64,000 bases of DNA from Schaalia turicensis ACS-279-V-Col4 (GTDB lineage Bacteria > Actinomycetota > Actinomycetes > Actinomycetales > Actinomycetaceae): NCBI RefSeq assembly GCF_000296505.1, contig NZ_JH815211.1:1-64000 (forward strand), written 5' to 3'. A model generated the notes under the pieces. That model was not told the origin of the DNA. It was given only the letters and a program-made list of their open reading frames with translations, and searched no databases. A program made the position numbers and the translations under genes. This document shows, piece by piece, positions 1-11,549 of the stretch. Position 1 is the first letter of the stretch. Each line of letters begins with the position of its first letter.

Positions 1-3150
<3,150 letters not shown>

Positions 3151-3240
3151 AAACATATCCAGAAAAAACCAACCACCAAAACGCGGCCAGCCAATCCCAA
3201 CAATAAAAACAAACTCAAAAACAAAAAACAGGCATAAAAA

Positions 3241-3270
3241 CAAACACACTATCGAGTTCACAAACAACAC
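3241..3270 (-). promoter_or_regulatory. rrn leader antitermination element (BoxA-like)
   Basis: On the minus strand this reads GTTGTTTGTGAACTCGATAG followed by TGTGTTTG. This closely resembles the leader motif found about 100 bases upstream of 16S in actinobacterial rRNA operons (GTTTGAGAACTCAATAGTGTG). The family role is recruitment of Nus factors so that polymerase resists termination. Assignment is by motif only. Confidence 0.7.
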
Positions 3271-3635
3271 CCACACACCCCAAAACAGCCACAAAAAACC
3301 GCAACCATCAAAAACAGGGAGGAAGCAACCACGCCACAATCACAAACCCAAAACCACAAACAGGCCCAAAAGCTTGCAACCACTCGGCGCAACAACAGAA
3401 ACAATACCCACCCCCCACCACACCGTCAAATCAGCGCAAGCTTCAATCCGAGCGACACCACACCGCAAAAAATCCCTAAATTTCAACGAATGCAGGCCAG
3501 CACCAGCATCAAAACACTAAAATGTGACCTGCGTTTGTTTCGCAACACACAAGAATTCGGACAAAAAGCGACGCAGGTCTCGCCAGATTATCCGGTAATC
3601 TGCGCACGTCAGAGCAGGTTTATAGACGAAAACAA
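3271..3635 (-). promoter_or_regulatory. rRNA operon promoter and upstream leader region
   Basis: About 360 bases without a gene, between the malic-enzyme terminator and the rrn leader box. The rRNA promoters must lie here because the 16S gene is transcribed leftwards. A weak -35/-10-like pair can be read on the minus strand (TTGCGA near 3540, AT-rich TTTTAG 17 bases later), but I cannot assign it firmly. A 9-base inverted repeat, GACCTGCGT at 3526-3534 and ACGCAGGTC at 3571-3579, flanks this stretch. Confidence 0.5.
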
Positions 3636-3674
3636 TCCGGGTGGGCGCAGCCTTTATGTCTGCGCCCACCCGGA
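3636..3674 (-). terminator. terminator downstream of malic enzyme
   Basis: A perfect 15-base inverted repeat (3636-3650 with 3660-3674, loop of 9) with GC-rich arms containing GTGGGCGCAG. On the minus strand it is followed by ATTGTTTTCG, a modest T-rich tail. It lies about 100 bases after the malic enzyme stop and separates that gene from the rRNA promoter region. Confidence 0.8.
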
Positions 3675-3775
3675 CCTCGTCAATTATTCAGCGAACGCGC
3701 CGCGCACTACGTGACACGCACACCCACGTTGCAGCGCCTTGCTGTAGGCACGTTCAGCCGACAGGGTGCAGGCCC

Positions 3776-5200
3776 TCAAGCATCTATGTCCTCTTGGACG
3801 GGAATATTCAGCGTCGGCAGATCACGAACCGCGGTGCGGACCGCGCGCGAAACCGCTGGAGCAACACGTCCATCGAAAACGCCGGGGATGATGTAGCTGG
3901 ATGACAGCTCTTCTTCCTCGATGACGTCAGCGATAGCAACTGCTGCGACGCGCAAAACCTCGGTGGTAATTTCCTTGACCTTTGCATCCAGCAGGCCTCG
4001 GAATAAACCTGGGAATGCCAGCACGTTGTTGATCTGGTTCGGGTAATCGGAGCGGCCCGTCGCAACAACCGCCGCGTACTCCCCCGCACCAATCGGGTCA
4101 ACTTCGGGCGTCGGGTTGGCTAGGGCGAACACGATTGCCCCGTCAGCCATCGTGGCAATATCGCCGGGATCCAAAATGTCGCCGTGCGAGACACCGATGA
4201 AGACATCGGCATCCTTCAGACCTTCCTTCAGATTTCCGTGAACGAGGCGCGGATTCGTTGCCTCGGCAAGAGCCTTGCGCGAGGGGTGCATGCCCTCAGT
4301 ATCGTCGGCGGCAAGTGCACCCGTGCGACCGTAACCGACGATGTCTTTAGCCCCCTGCGCCAGAAGTAGACGAATAATCGCATTGCCTGCAGCACCCACG
4401 CCGGACACCACGATGCGAACGTCTTCAATCTTCTTATTGACAATCTTCAGCGCGTTGATCAGTGCGGAAAGCACGACGATAGCGGTGCCATGCTGGTCAT
4501 CGTGGAAGACCGGGATATCGAGTTCTGCACGCAGGCGTTCTTCGATTTCAAAGCAACGAGGCGCGGAGATGTCTTCAAGGTTGATACCACCGTATGCGGG
4601 GGCAATCGCCTTAACAATCGAAATGATTTCTTCAGTGTCCTTCGTGTCAAGAACGACCGGCCATGCGTCCACACCGCCGAATTCCTTAAACAGAGCCGCC
4701 TTACCTTCCATGACAGGAAGAGCCGCTTCCGGGCCAATATCTCCTAAGCCGAGGACCGCAGTGCCATCAGAAACGACAGCAACCGTATTCGCCTTGATCG
4801 TCAGAAGGTGAGCCTTCTGAGGAACGTCATGGATTGCGGTGCAGACGCGGGCCACGCCGGGCGTGTACGCACGAGACAGGTCGTCGCGATTACGGAGCGG
4901 AACCTTCGAGTTGATTTCGATCTTGCCACCGACGTGAGCAAGGAAAGTCTGGTCTGCAGTAGACGACAGTGTGACACCTACCAGCCCCTTCAGCAGATTG
5001 CGAACCTCGCGACGGTGCTCCGAATCGCGCAGGTCGCAGGTGAGGTCGAGAACCATTCGGCCTCGGTTGGAATCGGCGACGTCGAGGCCTCTCACCTGAG
5101 CACCGGTTTTTGATACCGCTTCGACAAGCGATCCAATAGATAGTTTCGCTTCGTCGATTTCAACGCGGTATGAGGCGGTGTATGACGGAGAAGTTCGCAT
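3776..5200 (-). CDS. NAD-dependent malic enzyme with N-terminal ACT-like domain
   Basis: A 474-residue protein when started at the ATG at 5200, which follows the purine-rich AAAGAGAGAG at ribosome-binding distance. An upstream frame extension to 5311 exists but lacks support. Malic enzymes oxidatively decarboxylate malate to pyruvate, a cytoplasmic anaplerotic/NAD(P)H-forming step. Residues 1-80 look like an ACT-type regulatory domain (SYRVEIDEAK, followed by a GRMVLDL strand). The catalytic part has SRAYTPGVARVC, HDDQHGTA (metal/substrate site) and the dinucleotide fold VSGVGAAGNA. Length fits the bacterial small-subunit malic enzymes. It stands alone between the rRNA operon and the sugar transport genes. 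NAD versus NADP preference cannot be read with certainty. Confidence 0.93.
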   Translation of the reverse strand: MRTSPSYTASYRVEIDEAKLSIGSLVEAVSKTGAQVRGLDVADSNRGRMVLDLTCDLRDSEHRREVRNLLKGLVGVTLSSTADQTFLAHVGGKIEINSKVPLRNRDDLSRAYTPGVARVCTAIHDVPQKAHLLTIKANTVAVVSDGTAVLGLGDIGPEAALPVMEGKAALFKEFGGVDAWPVVLDTKDTEEIISIVKAIAPAYGGINLEDISAPRCFEIEERLRAELDIPVFHDDQHGTAIVVLSALINALKIVNKKIEDVRIVVSGVGAAGNAIIRLLLAQGAKDIVGYGRTGALAADDTEGMHPSRKALAEATNPRLVHGNLKEGLKDADVFIGVSHGDILDPGDIATMADGAIVFALANPTPEVDPIGAGEYAAVVATGRSDYPNQINNVLAFPGLFRGLLDAKVKEITTEVLRVAAVAIADVIEEEELSSSYIIPGVFDGRVAPAVSRAVRTAVRDLPTLNIPVQEDIDA

Positions 5201-5521
5201 GGTGCTCTCTCTTTTCGATCGGCGCTGGCCGTAGATCAATCGTTGTTCCCATAGTACGTACGTGCCGACAGAACGGATAGTGCGCATCACCAGGTGGACA
5301 ATTGTCAACAATTAGCTACGTAACGCCAGCGTGATTTCCTACCTTCGCGATCGTCCCGTTTTAGTTGGGCGCTAAGGAGTTCCCACTGTTCCGCACGCAC
5401 AACTCTCGATTCACGAGGCCGGGCACACCAACGAATCGATGACACCGACACGTGCCCGTTCATCGTTGCTCTTGGCAGAGATAGCAGGCGAGAAGGTGAC
5501 AGAGGCATAAACGAACAGGCT
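5201..5521 (-). promoter_or_regulatory. intergenic region with probable malic enzyme promoter
   Basis: About 320 bases without a supported gene. On the minus strand a TTGACA box (about 5300-5305) overlaps the perfect palindrome GACAATTGTC at 5297-5306, and GTACGTAC-type symmetry lies near 5253. This could be the promoter/operator of the malic enzyme gene, but the matching -10 box is poor. The part nearest 5521 is the 3' flank of the permease gene. Confidence 0.4.
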
Positions 5522-6724
5522 CTAGAAGCTGAATTGCGTTCGCGAAAGCTCGTGGAGCGGAGACTGTTTCTTCCCGTAGACATCAAGGGTCACAGCAGCA
5601 AGAAGAACGATGCCCTTCACTACCTGAGCACGATCAGAGCCGAGTCCAACAAGCAACAGCCCGTTCGAAAGAACCGCCATCAGCGTGGCACCAAGGACAG
5701 CACCGAAAACCGACCCGCGACCACCGGCAACTGCCGCTCCGCCGATGAACACGGCAGCGATAGCTTCAAGCTCCCATAAGAGACCATCTTGAGGCCCCAC
5801 AGCCGTCGCCCGGCCTGCGAACATCATGCCCGCGAGCGCCGACAGCATCCCCATATTCACCATGACAAGGCATTGAATCTTCGTCACGCGCACACCGGAA
5901 AGGGATGCCGCCTGAATGTTTCCGCCGACAGCTTGAAGATGGCGACCAAATTGGGTCCTCGTCAACATGAAGTGGTAGATGAAAATCAGAACAAGAACCA
6001 CCACACCCGGAACGGGGAAAGATGTTCCTTCACGTCCCGTACCAAACAGCCAGGTGAAGACCCCCACCAGCACGACGACAATCGCGGACTTCACCCAGGG
6101 TCGATAATCAACTCCCCGCAGTCCTAGCCGAGCGCGCCGGCGAAAATAGGTACGAACAATCGAGGTAACCGCTACCACGGCAGTAATGACACCCACGATC
6201 ACCGTTGCCGTATCGATGCCGAATATGCTCCCCCAAGAAGGCAGATAACCCGAACCTAGCGTTTGAAATCTGTGAGGAAGTGGCACCGACAATGCCTGAG
6301 ATTCCCACTGGACTCCACCGCGCAGAATGATCATTCCACCAACGGTGACAATAAAAGCAGGCAAACCGACCTTCGCAACAAACAGGCCTTGAATCAAGCC
6401 AATAAAAGTTCCGATCAGCATGCCAAGAAGAAGGCCAACCCACCAGGGCAAGCCAAGATTGGCAATGATGATCGCCATGGACATTGATGAGAACGCCGCG
6501 ACGGAGCCAACTGACAAATCCAGCTGACCGATCGTCACCACCAGGACCATGCCGATAGCGAGGACAAAGATATGAGCGTTACCGGTGACGATATTCTGCA
6601 AGTTCGCAGACGCCAGCATGTGCGATCCCGTGATGAACTGGAAGAAGATCATCAGGGCAAGAACGAGGATTCCCATGATTCCCGCTTGACCTAAGCGTGA
6701 AGCGTCAAAGGGTAGTCGGCTCAC
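5522..6724 (-). CDS. sugar ABC transporter permease (XylH/GguB/RbsC type)
   Basis: A 400-residue polytopic membrane protein. The GTG at 6724 is chosen as start because it follows AGGAGAGCGAA; the longer frame has no better site. It carries the hallmark loop VTIGQLDLSVGSV, the GLPAFIVTVGGM segment and EAIAAVFIGGAAVAGG of carbohydrate-uptake type-2 permeases. It forms the membrane channel for a periplasmic-binding-protein-dependent sugar importer. The gene is divergent from a ROK regulator and a lone ATPase and has no binding-protein gene next to it. It closely resembles the permease at 10.3-11.5 kb (shared TLGxGYLP and VxIxxGxIDLSVGSVAA blocks), so the two sets are probably paralogous. Substrate unknown. 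Confidence 0.9.
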   Translation of the reverse strand: MSRLPFDASRLGQAGIMGILVLALMIFFQFITGSHMLASANLQNIVTGNAHIFVLAIGMVLVVTIGQLDLSVGSVAAFSSMSMAIIIANLGLPWWVGLLLGMLIGTFIGLIQGLFVAKVGLPAFIVTVGGMIILRGGVQWESQALSVPLPHRFQTLGSGYLPSWGSIFGIDTATVIVGVITAVVAVTSIVRTYFRRRARLGLRGVDYRPWVKSAIVVVLVGVFTWLFGTGREGTSFPVPGVVVLVLIFIYHFMLTRTQFGRHLQAVGGNIQAASLSGVRVTKIQCLVMVNMGMLSALAGMMFAGRATAVGPQDGLLWELEAIAAVFIGGAAVAGGRGSVFGAVLGATLMAVLSNGLLLVGLGSDRAQVVKGIVLLAAVTLDVYGKKQSPLHELSRTQFSF

Positions 6725-6798
6725 TTCGCTCTCCTCGTTGAGTGGAATATGAACGCACAAAGGCTCGTGTTGTTTTCCTATAGTGCACCATCTTGACA

Positions 6799-6819
6799 GT
6801 TCAACGCACATTTTTGAAC
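6799..6819. promoter_or_regulatory. candidate operator in divergent promoter region
   Basis: A perfect inverted repeat GTTCAA-N9-TTGAAC lies between the divergent permease and ROK genes, right after a TTGACA box at 6793-6798. Position and symmetry suit the site of the adjacent ROK-family regulator, but binding is inferred only. Confidence 0.45.
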
Positions 6820-6875
6820 CGATTCGCCCAGCGGGCATCCACGCATCAGCCCACTTCACTGACTATCCTAGAAAC

Positions 6876-8063
6876 GTGCCACGTTTGAACGCCCGATCCG
6901 GATCTCAATCCTCGCTCCGCGAGGCAAATTCCGCGCGCGTTCTTGACGCGATCCGAAAGTACGGGCGTATCACCCAGGTCGAGCTATCGGCAGCAACAGG
7001 TCTTGCTCCCGCAACCATTTCGAACATCATTAAACAGCTCTCGGCACAAGGAAGCGTTGAACTCACGTCAACGATTCGTTCGGGCAGGCGCGCTCAACTG
7101 GTTTCGCTCACACAATCGTCAACTCTTACCGCGGGTATCTCAATCGGACGCAGAGCACTGGATATTTACATCTCCGACGAGTCCCGCACCAGCGAATTCA
7201 CGAAAGTTCTGCCACTACCGGTCGACCATAAGGCTGATACGACGCTCGACCGAGCAACGCTTCTGGTTCTTGACCTTCTTGAACAGGCAGGGCAATCGCT
7301 GGATGATCTTGCTGGTATCGGTGTTGCTTTACCTGCCCCTATTAACCCGAAAACGGGCACTCTGACCCGAAAGGGAATCATGCGAGGCTGGGAAGACATC
7401 AACATTGCTGAGGTCTTCCAACGCAGACTTGGACGCGACACGATCGTGATGAACGACGCGAACGCTGCTGTTGCCGCTGAAAACCGATTTGGTTCGCTAC
7501 GCGGGTTCTCATCGTGCGCCTATATCCGAGCCTCGTATCAAACCGGCGCGGGAATTTTGGTCGACGGAAAAGCCTATTCCGGTGCCACCGGTATTGCCGG
7601 GGAAATCGGGCACGTTATCGTTGATCCTCACGGTCCTATCTGCACGTGCGGTGCTCGTGGCTGTCTGAACACGGTTGTTGGGGCGGACTACCTTGTTGAC
7701 CTTCTTCGCCTGTCACGAGGTCCCATGACACTGCGTGACCTACTGTCACACGCGAATGAAGGTGACCCCGGATGCCAGCAGGTTCTTTCTGACGCAGGAA
7801 GCGCAATCGGACGAGTCATCTCTGACCTTGTCACGGTATTCGATCTCGAAGCCGTCGCTGTCGGTGGTGAGCTGATGAATGCGGGAGACACATTCTTGTC
7901 CCCTATTCAAAACGCTCTCTTCGAACGCCCCTACCTGCGCGACGAAGGAATCACGGCCTATCCGTCGAAGCTCGGCGCTGATGCCGAAGCCATCGGCGCG
8001 ATGATCCTTGCACAAGACGCTTTTGTTCCCAGCTATTCAACTCACCGCCAGGAGGACCAATGA
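6876..8063 (+). CDS. ROK-family transcriptional regulator (NagC/XylR type)
   Basis: About 395 residues from the GTG at 6876; the exact start is uncertain because no strong ribosome site is visible. An N-terminal winged helix-turn-helix (ITQVELSAATGLAPATISNIIKQL) precedes a ROK sugar-kinase-like domain. That domain has the glycine-rich TGIAGEIGHV segment and the zinc-binding motif CTCGARGCLNTV. ROK repressors of this kind control sugar uptake operons in response to the sugar or its phosphate. The stop overlaps the start of the downstream ATPase (ATGA), so the two are translationally coupled. It is divergent from the permease gene and probably regulates both sides. Confidence 0.9.
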   Translation: MPRLNARSGSQSSLREANSARVLDAIRKYGRITQVELSAATGLAPATISNIIKQLSAQGSVELTSTIRSGRRAQLVSLTQSSTLTAGISIGRRALDIYISDESRTSEFTKVLPLPVDHKADTTLDRATLLVLDLLEQAGQSLDDLAGIGVALPAPINPKTGTLTRKGIMRGWEDINIAEVFQRRLGRDTIVMNDANAAVAAENRFGSLRGFSSCAYIRASYQTGAGILVDGKAYSGATGIAGEIGHVIVDPHGPICTCGARGCLNTVVGADYLVDLLRLSRGPMTLRDLLSHANEGDPGCQQVLSDAGSAIGRVISDLVTVFDLEAVAVGGELMNAGDTFLSPIQNALFERPYLRDEGITAYPSKLGADAEAIGAMILAQDAFVPSYSTHRQEDQ

Positions 8064-8809
8064 CGATCCAAGGCGCTCCCCTTCTTGAAGTACGGGGACT
8101 TACAAAAACGTTCGGCGGTGTTGAAGCACTCGTTAACGTTGATTTCATCGTGAACCGTCACGAAGTCGTTGCCCTTGTCGGCGACAATGCGGCAGGGAAG
8201 TCAACGCTCGCCCGCATGCTCTCAGGAGTTTTTCCTCCGGATGAGGGAACGATCGCGCTCGACGGGGAAGAAATCAGCATCGATTCCCCGCAGCACGCAT
8301 TGAAACTCGGTATTGCCACCGTCTTCCAAGAAACTGCGCTCTGCGACAACTTGGACGTTGTATCGAATATTTTCCTTGGGCGTGAAGTGTTCTCGCACCG
8401 CGCCCTTGATGACGAGGGCATGGAACTCAAAGCACGCCAATATCTTGATCAGTTGGGTTCGCATATCCCCGACGTGCGAGTCCCCCTTTTCCAGCTCACC
8501 GCCGGACAGCGTCAATGCGTTGCAATCGCGCGCACCCTGGTGACTCACCCGCGTCTGGTGATCCTCGACGAGCCCACGGCCTCTATGTCCGTGGCACAAA
8601 CTGCGGAAGTACTCATCCTGATTGAGCACCTGCGCGATATGGGAATGGGGGTCATCTACATTTCCCATAATCTGACCGACGTTCAAGCTAGTGCCGACAG
8701 GGTCGAAGTTCTCCGTCACGGACACAACAACGGTTCCTTCAACTCGCGTGATACCTCAACCGACGAACTCATAGCCGCTATCACTGGCGCTTCACATATC
8801 GCGCTGTAA
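8060..8809 (+). CDS. sugar ABC transporter ATP-binding protein, single-domain (FrcA type)
   Basis: A 249-residue single nucleotide-binding domain, unlike the two-domain (about 500-residue) ATPases usual for this importer class, but like the fructose transporter ATPase FrcA. Walker A is GDNAAGKST, the Q-loop is VFQE, Walker B is LVILDEPTA and the H-loop is ISHN. The ABC signature reads LTAGQRQ instead of LSGGQ, a mild deviation. Its start overlaps the stop of the ROK gene. Its natural partner is the divergent permease at 5.5-6.7 kb. A binding protein would have to come from elsewhere, possibly the operon at 9-13 kb. Confidence 0.9.
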   Translation: MTIQGAPLLEVRGLTKTFGGVEALVNVDFIVNRHEVVALVGDNAAGKSTLARMLSGVFPPDEGTIALDGEEISIDSPQHALKLGIATVFQETALCDNLDVVSNIFLGREVFSHRALDDEGMELKARQYLDQLGSHIPDVRVPLFQLTAGQRQCVAIARTLVTHPRLVILDEPTASMSVAQTAEVLILIEHLRDMGMGVIYISHNLTDVQASADRVEVLRHGHNNGSFNSRDTSTDELIAAITGASHIAL

Positions 8810-8918
8810 ACGCTCCCGGCCTCGTCACTTCTTTTCGGCGACCAACTGGCCGTTATACCCCTGTCACGGCGCGCAACGTGTTTGCGCGAACGACGCTTGA
8901 GCGCCTTGGCATACACGA

Positions 8919-8954
8919 GTTTCGCCCCCGCCGAAAAACCGACGAGGGCGAAAC
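8919..8954. terminator. hairpin between convergent ABC genes
   Basis: Inverted repeat GTTTCGCCC (8919-8927) / GGGCGAAAC (8946-8954) with an A-rich loop. It lies between the 3' ends of the convergent ATPase and binding-protein genes and could end transcription in both directions. No long T tract is present. Confidence 0.5.
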
Positions 8955-8991
8955 CAAAGGTGAGAAAACTAGGCGATACCTAGCGGGTCAA

Positions 8992-10119
8992 TCACTTGGC
9001 AGCGTTGACGAGCTCCATGCGGTGCGAGTCATCCTTGTAGACGTCTGCAGCGTTGTCCTTGGTGACAATCTTCGGGGTCAGCAGGAAGGACTTGACCGGG
9101 TTGCCTTCCATCGACTCGTACTGGGAATCGTCGAGGGTTGCGCCGTCGACCTTCGGGGCTGCCTCGCCCTTGGCGAGCTGGATAGCAAGATCAACAGTTG
9201 CCTTCACCAGCGGACGAGTGTCCTTGAAGATGGTGGAGTACTGCTTGCCCTGGGTGACCCAGGTGACCGACTCGTCTTCGGAGTCCTGACCAGTCACAAC
9301 CGGAACCGGCTTGCCGGCCTGCTCAACAGCGGTGATGATTGCGCGGCCAAGGGTGTCGTTCGGGGAAAGAACGCCATCCGGAACCGCGTCGCCCTGGTAG
9401 GTCGAGGTCAGCAGTGCTGCCATGCGGTCCTGAGCATTCTTCGGCAACCAGCCCTGGGTGGCGACCTGCGTGAATTCGGTCTGCCCGGACTTCACAACCA
9501 GCGTGCCATCATCAATCTTCGGTTGGAGGACGTCCATTGCGCCACCGAAGAACTTCAAGGAGTTCGAGTCATCCGGGGAGCCACCGAAGAGCTCGATATC
9601 CCACGGGCTCTCGCCAGCGTTGGCTTCGAGACCTTCAAGCAATGCCTTGCCCTGAAGCTGACCAACACCGAAGTTGTCGTAGGCGATGTAGTAGTCAAGG
9701 TCGGTCGTGTTCGTCAGCAGACGATCGTATGCGATGACCTTGATGCCGGCATCCTTGGCTGCCTTCAGCTGGGTACCCAGCTGCGAACCGTCGATTGCGC
9801 CGATCACCAGAACCTGCACGCCATTTTCGATCATGGCTGCAACCTGGTTCTGCTGCTCAGCAACGCCACCGTTTGCGAACTGAATGGTGCATTCAATGCC
9901 CTGCTCTTCGCAGCTGGCCTTGAACATGTCTTCAGCCTCAACCCAGTTCTGCGAGGTCTTCTGTGGCATTGCGATGCCGACCGACATCTTGTCAGCCGAG
10001 GCCGCTGCGCCGGACTGATCGCCCGATGAGCTACCCGTATCACGGGCACCACAAGCTGCCATAGAGAATGCCATCGCTGCCGCTGCGCTGATGGCAACCG
10101 CACTCTTCAGAGTCTTCAT
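8992..10119 (-). CDS. chvE: sugar-binding lipoprotein of ABC transporter (ChvE/XylF type)
   Basis: A 375-residue extracytoplasmic solute-binding protein. The start is set at the ATG at 10119 after AAGAAGAGACA, giving a lipoprotein signal peptide with the lipobox MAAC near residue 24. The mature part has the type-1 periplasmic fold: VGIAMPQKTSQNW, the ENGVQVLVIGAIDG segment and VVTGQDSEDE. It resembles ChvE/XylF-like binding proteins for multiple monosaccharides. It is the last gene of a minus-strand operon behind the ATPase and permease, separated from the permease by 156 bases holding a small stem (CTCAAC-gttt-GTTGAG at 10215-10230). That stem could stabilise or attenuate the message. The exact sugar is not readable. 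Confidence 0.92.
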   Translation of the reverse strand: MKTLKSAVAISAAAAMAFSMAACGARDTGSSSGDQSGAAASADKMSVGIAMPQKTSQNWVEAEDMFKASCEEQGIECTIQFANGGVAEQQNQVAAMIENGVQVLVIGAIDGSQLGTQLKAAKDAGIKVIAYDRLLTNTTDLDYYIAYDNFGVGQLQGKALLEGLEANAGESPWDIELFGGSPDDSNSLKFFGGAMDVLQPKIDDGTLVVKSGQTEFTQVATQGWLPKNAQDRMAALLTSTYQGDAVPDGVLSPNDTLGRAIITAVEQAGKPVPVVTGQDSEDESVTWVTQGKQYSTIFKDTRPLVKATVDLAIQLAKGEAAPKVDGATLDDSQYESMEGNPVKSFLLTPKIVTKDNAADVYKDDSHRMELVNAAK

Positions 10120-10275
10120 TGTCTCTTCTTTCGTGTGTTTGTTTGGTGATTCTTGATGATTCATTCAATGTTCCCCAGCTGGCTTGCTTGGGAATATCTA
10201 CGCTTTGTGGATGACTCAACGTTTGTTGAGCCCGTTGTTGACATGGCGATACGGTTTCTCCTTACCGCCCGATCA

Positions 10276-11532
10276 TCACTTGGAGGGAGTTTTTGTTTCG
10301 CTTTGCCGAACTGCCTTTTGATTACTCAAGGCATTTTGGAAGGTGCCAATGATGGAACGCTTGCCCTGGCGCTTCGAGTAGACGTCAACGGCGACTGCGA
10401 TCAAGAGGACGAGGCCCTTAATGATCTGCGTCCAGTCGGAGCCCACGCCCATCAGCTGAAGGCCATTGTTCAGGAAGGCCATGACAAGTGCGCCAACCAT
10501 GGTGCCCATGATCGTGCCAACACCACCGGAAACGGCGGCACCGCCGATGAACACGGCGGCAATGGCGTCGAGTTCCCATGCATTACCGTCAGCAGGACCC
10601 GAGGCCGTCGAACGGCCGATGAACAGCATTCCCGCAACTGCGGCGAGGAATGCGGAGTTGCAGATGACGAAGAAGTTCGTTTTGATGACCTTCACACCGG
10701 TCAGTTCTGCAGCAGCCTTGTTGCCACCGATGGCGTAAATCGAGCGACCGAGGACCGTGCGGTCAGCGATGAACGAGTAGATCAGAGCCAGGATGACGAC
10801 GATAACACCGGGGATTGGGAACGAGGTGCCGGGGCGACCCGTTGCAAAGATCCAGGCGACGATCAGGATTGCGCCACCGAGGACAACCATGCGAACAATC
10901 GGAACCCACATCGGGGCCGGCTCAGCTTCGAACTGCTGACGAGCCTTCACGCCGGAGATTTCCTTCCAGACGATCGCTAGGACTGCGATGACAGCCAGGA
11001 TCATGGTCGGCAGGTTGAAGGGAATAACATCCGGAGCGATATCGGGCAGGTAGCCAGCGCCGAGGGTCTGGAACAGTTCGGGAACCGGGACCGTCAAAGA
11101 CTTGCCGATCAGCTGGTTAGTACCGCGGAAGAGGAGCATGCCACCCAGGGTCACGATGAAGGCGGGGATTCCCCACTTTGCAACCCAGAAGCCTTGCCAG
11201 ATGCCGATGAGCAGACCGACGCCGATACCCAAAACGATGGCCAAGACGGGGCTGAGGGCCCAATCACGCATAGCAACGGCAACGACGATGCCGACGGTTG
11301 CTGCGACAGAACCGACTGACAGGTCAATGTGGCCGGCAATGATGACCAGAACCATGCCGATGGCGAGAACGAGGACGTAGGTATTACCCATGACCAGGTT
11401 CATCAAGTTCTGTGCTTGGAAGACCTTGCCGTCCGTCTTGAACTGGAAGAACAGGGCAATCGCTGCCAGAGCAGCGATCATTCCGATTTGTCGGAAGTCT
11501 CCTCCGAATAGTGCTGTGAGATTCTTCTTCAT
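10276..11532 (-). CDS. mmsB: multiple-monosaccharide ABC transporter permease
   Basis: A 418-residue permease from the ATG at 11532 (AAGG about ten bases upstream). Multiple membrane helices, the VIIAGHIDLSVGSVAA loop, GIPAFIVTLGGM and AAVFIGGAAVSGG mark the MmsB/GguB/XylH family. It would form the channel together with the ATPase encoded 17 bases upstream and the ChvE-like binding protein downstream. Compared with the permease at 5.5-6.7 kb it has the same domain layout, including a long cytoplasmic insert before the SFPIPGVIVV helix. Confidence 0.93.
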   Translation of the reverse strand: MKKNLTALFGGDFRQIGMIAALAAIALFFQFKTDGKVFQAQNLMNLVMGNTYVLVLAIGMVLVIIAGHIDLSVGSVAATVGIVVAVAMRDWALSPVLAIVLGIGVGLLIGIWQGFWVAKWGIPAFIVTLGGMLLFRGTNQLIGKSLTVPVPELFQTLGAGYLPDIAPDVIPFNLPTMILAVIAVLAIVWKEISGVKARQQFEAEPAPMWVPIVRMVVLGGAILIVAWIFATGRPGTSFPIPGVIVVILALIYSFIADRTVLGRSIYAIGGNKAAAELTGVKVIKTNFFVICNSAFLAAVAGMLFIGRSTASGPADGNAWELDAIAAVFIGGAAVSGGVGTIMGTMVGALVMAFLNNGLQLMGVGSDWTQIIKGLVLLIAVAVDVYSKRQGKRSIIGTFQNALSNQKAVRQSETKTPSK

Positions 11533-11549
11533 TGAAGTGCCTTTAGCTT

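Noticed and set aside
8878..10029. 383-codon plus-strand open frame
   Set aside because: Antisense of the sugar-binding lipoprotein gene, with no ribosome site or recognisable domain.
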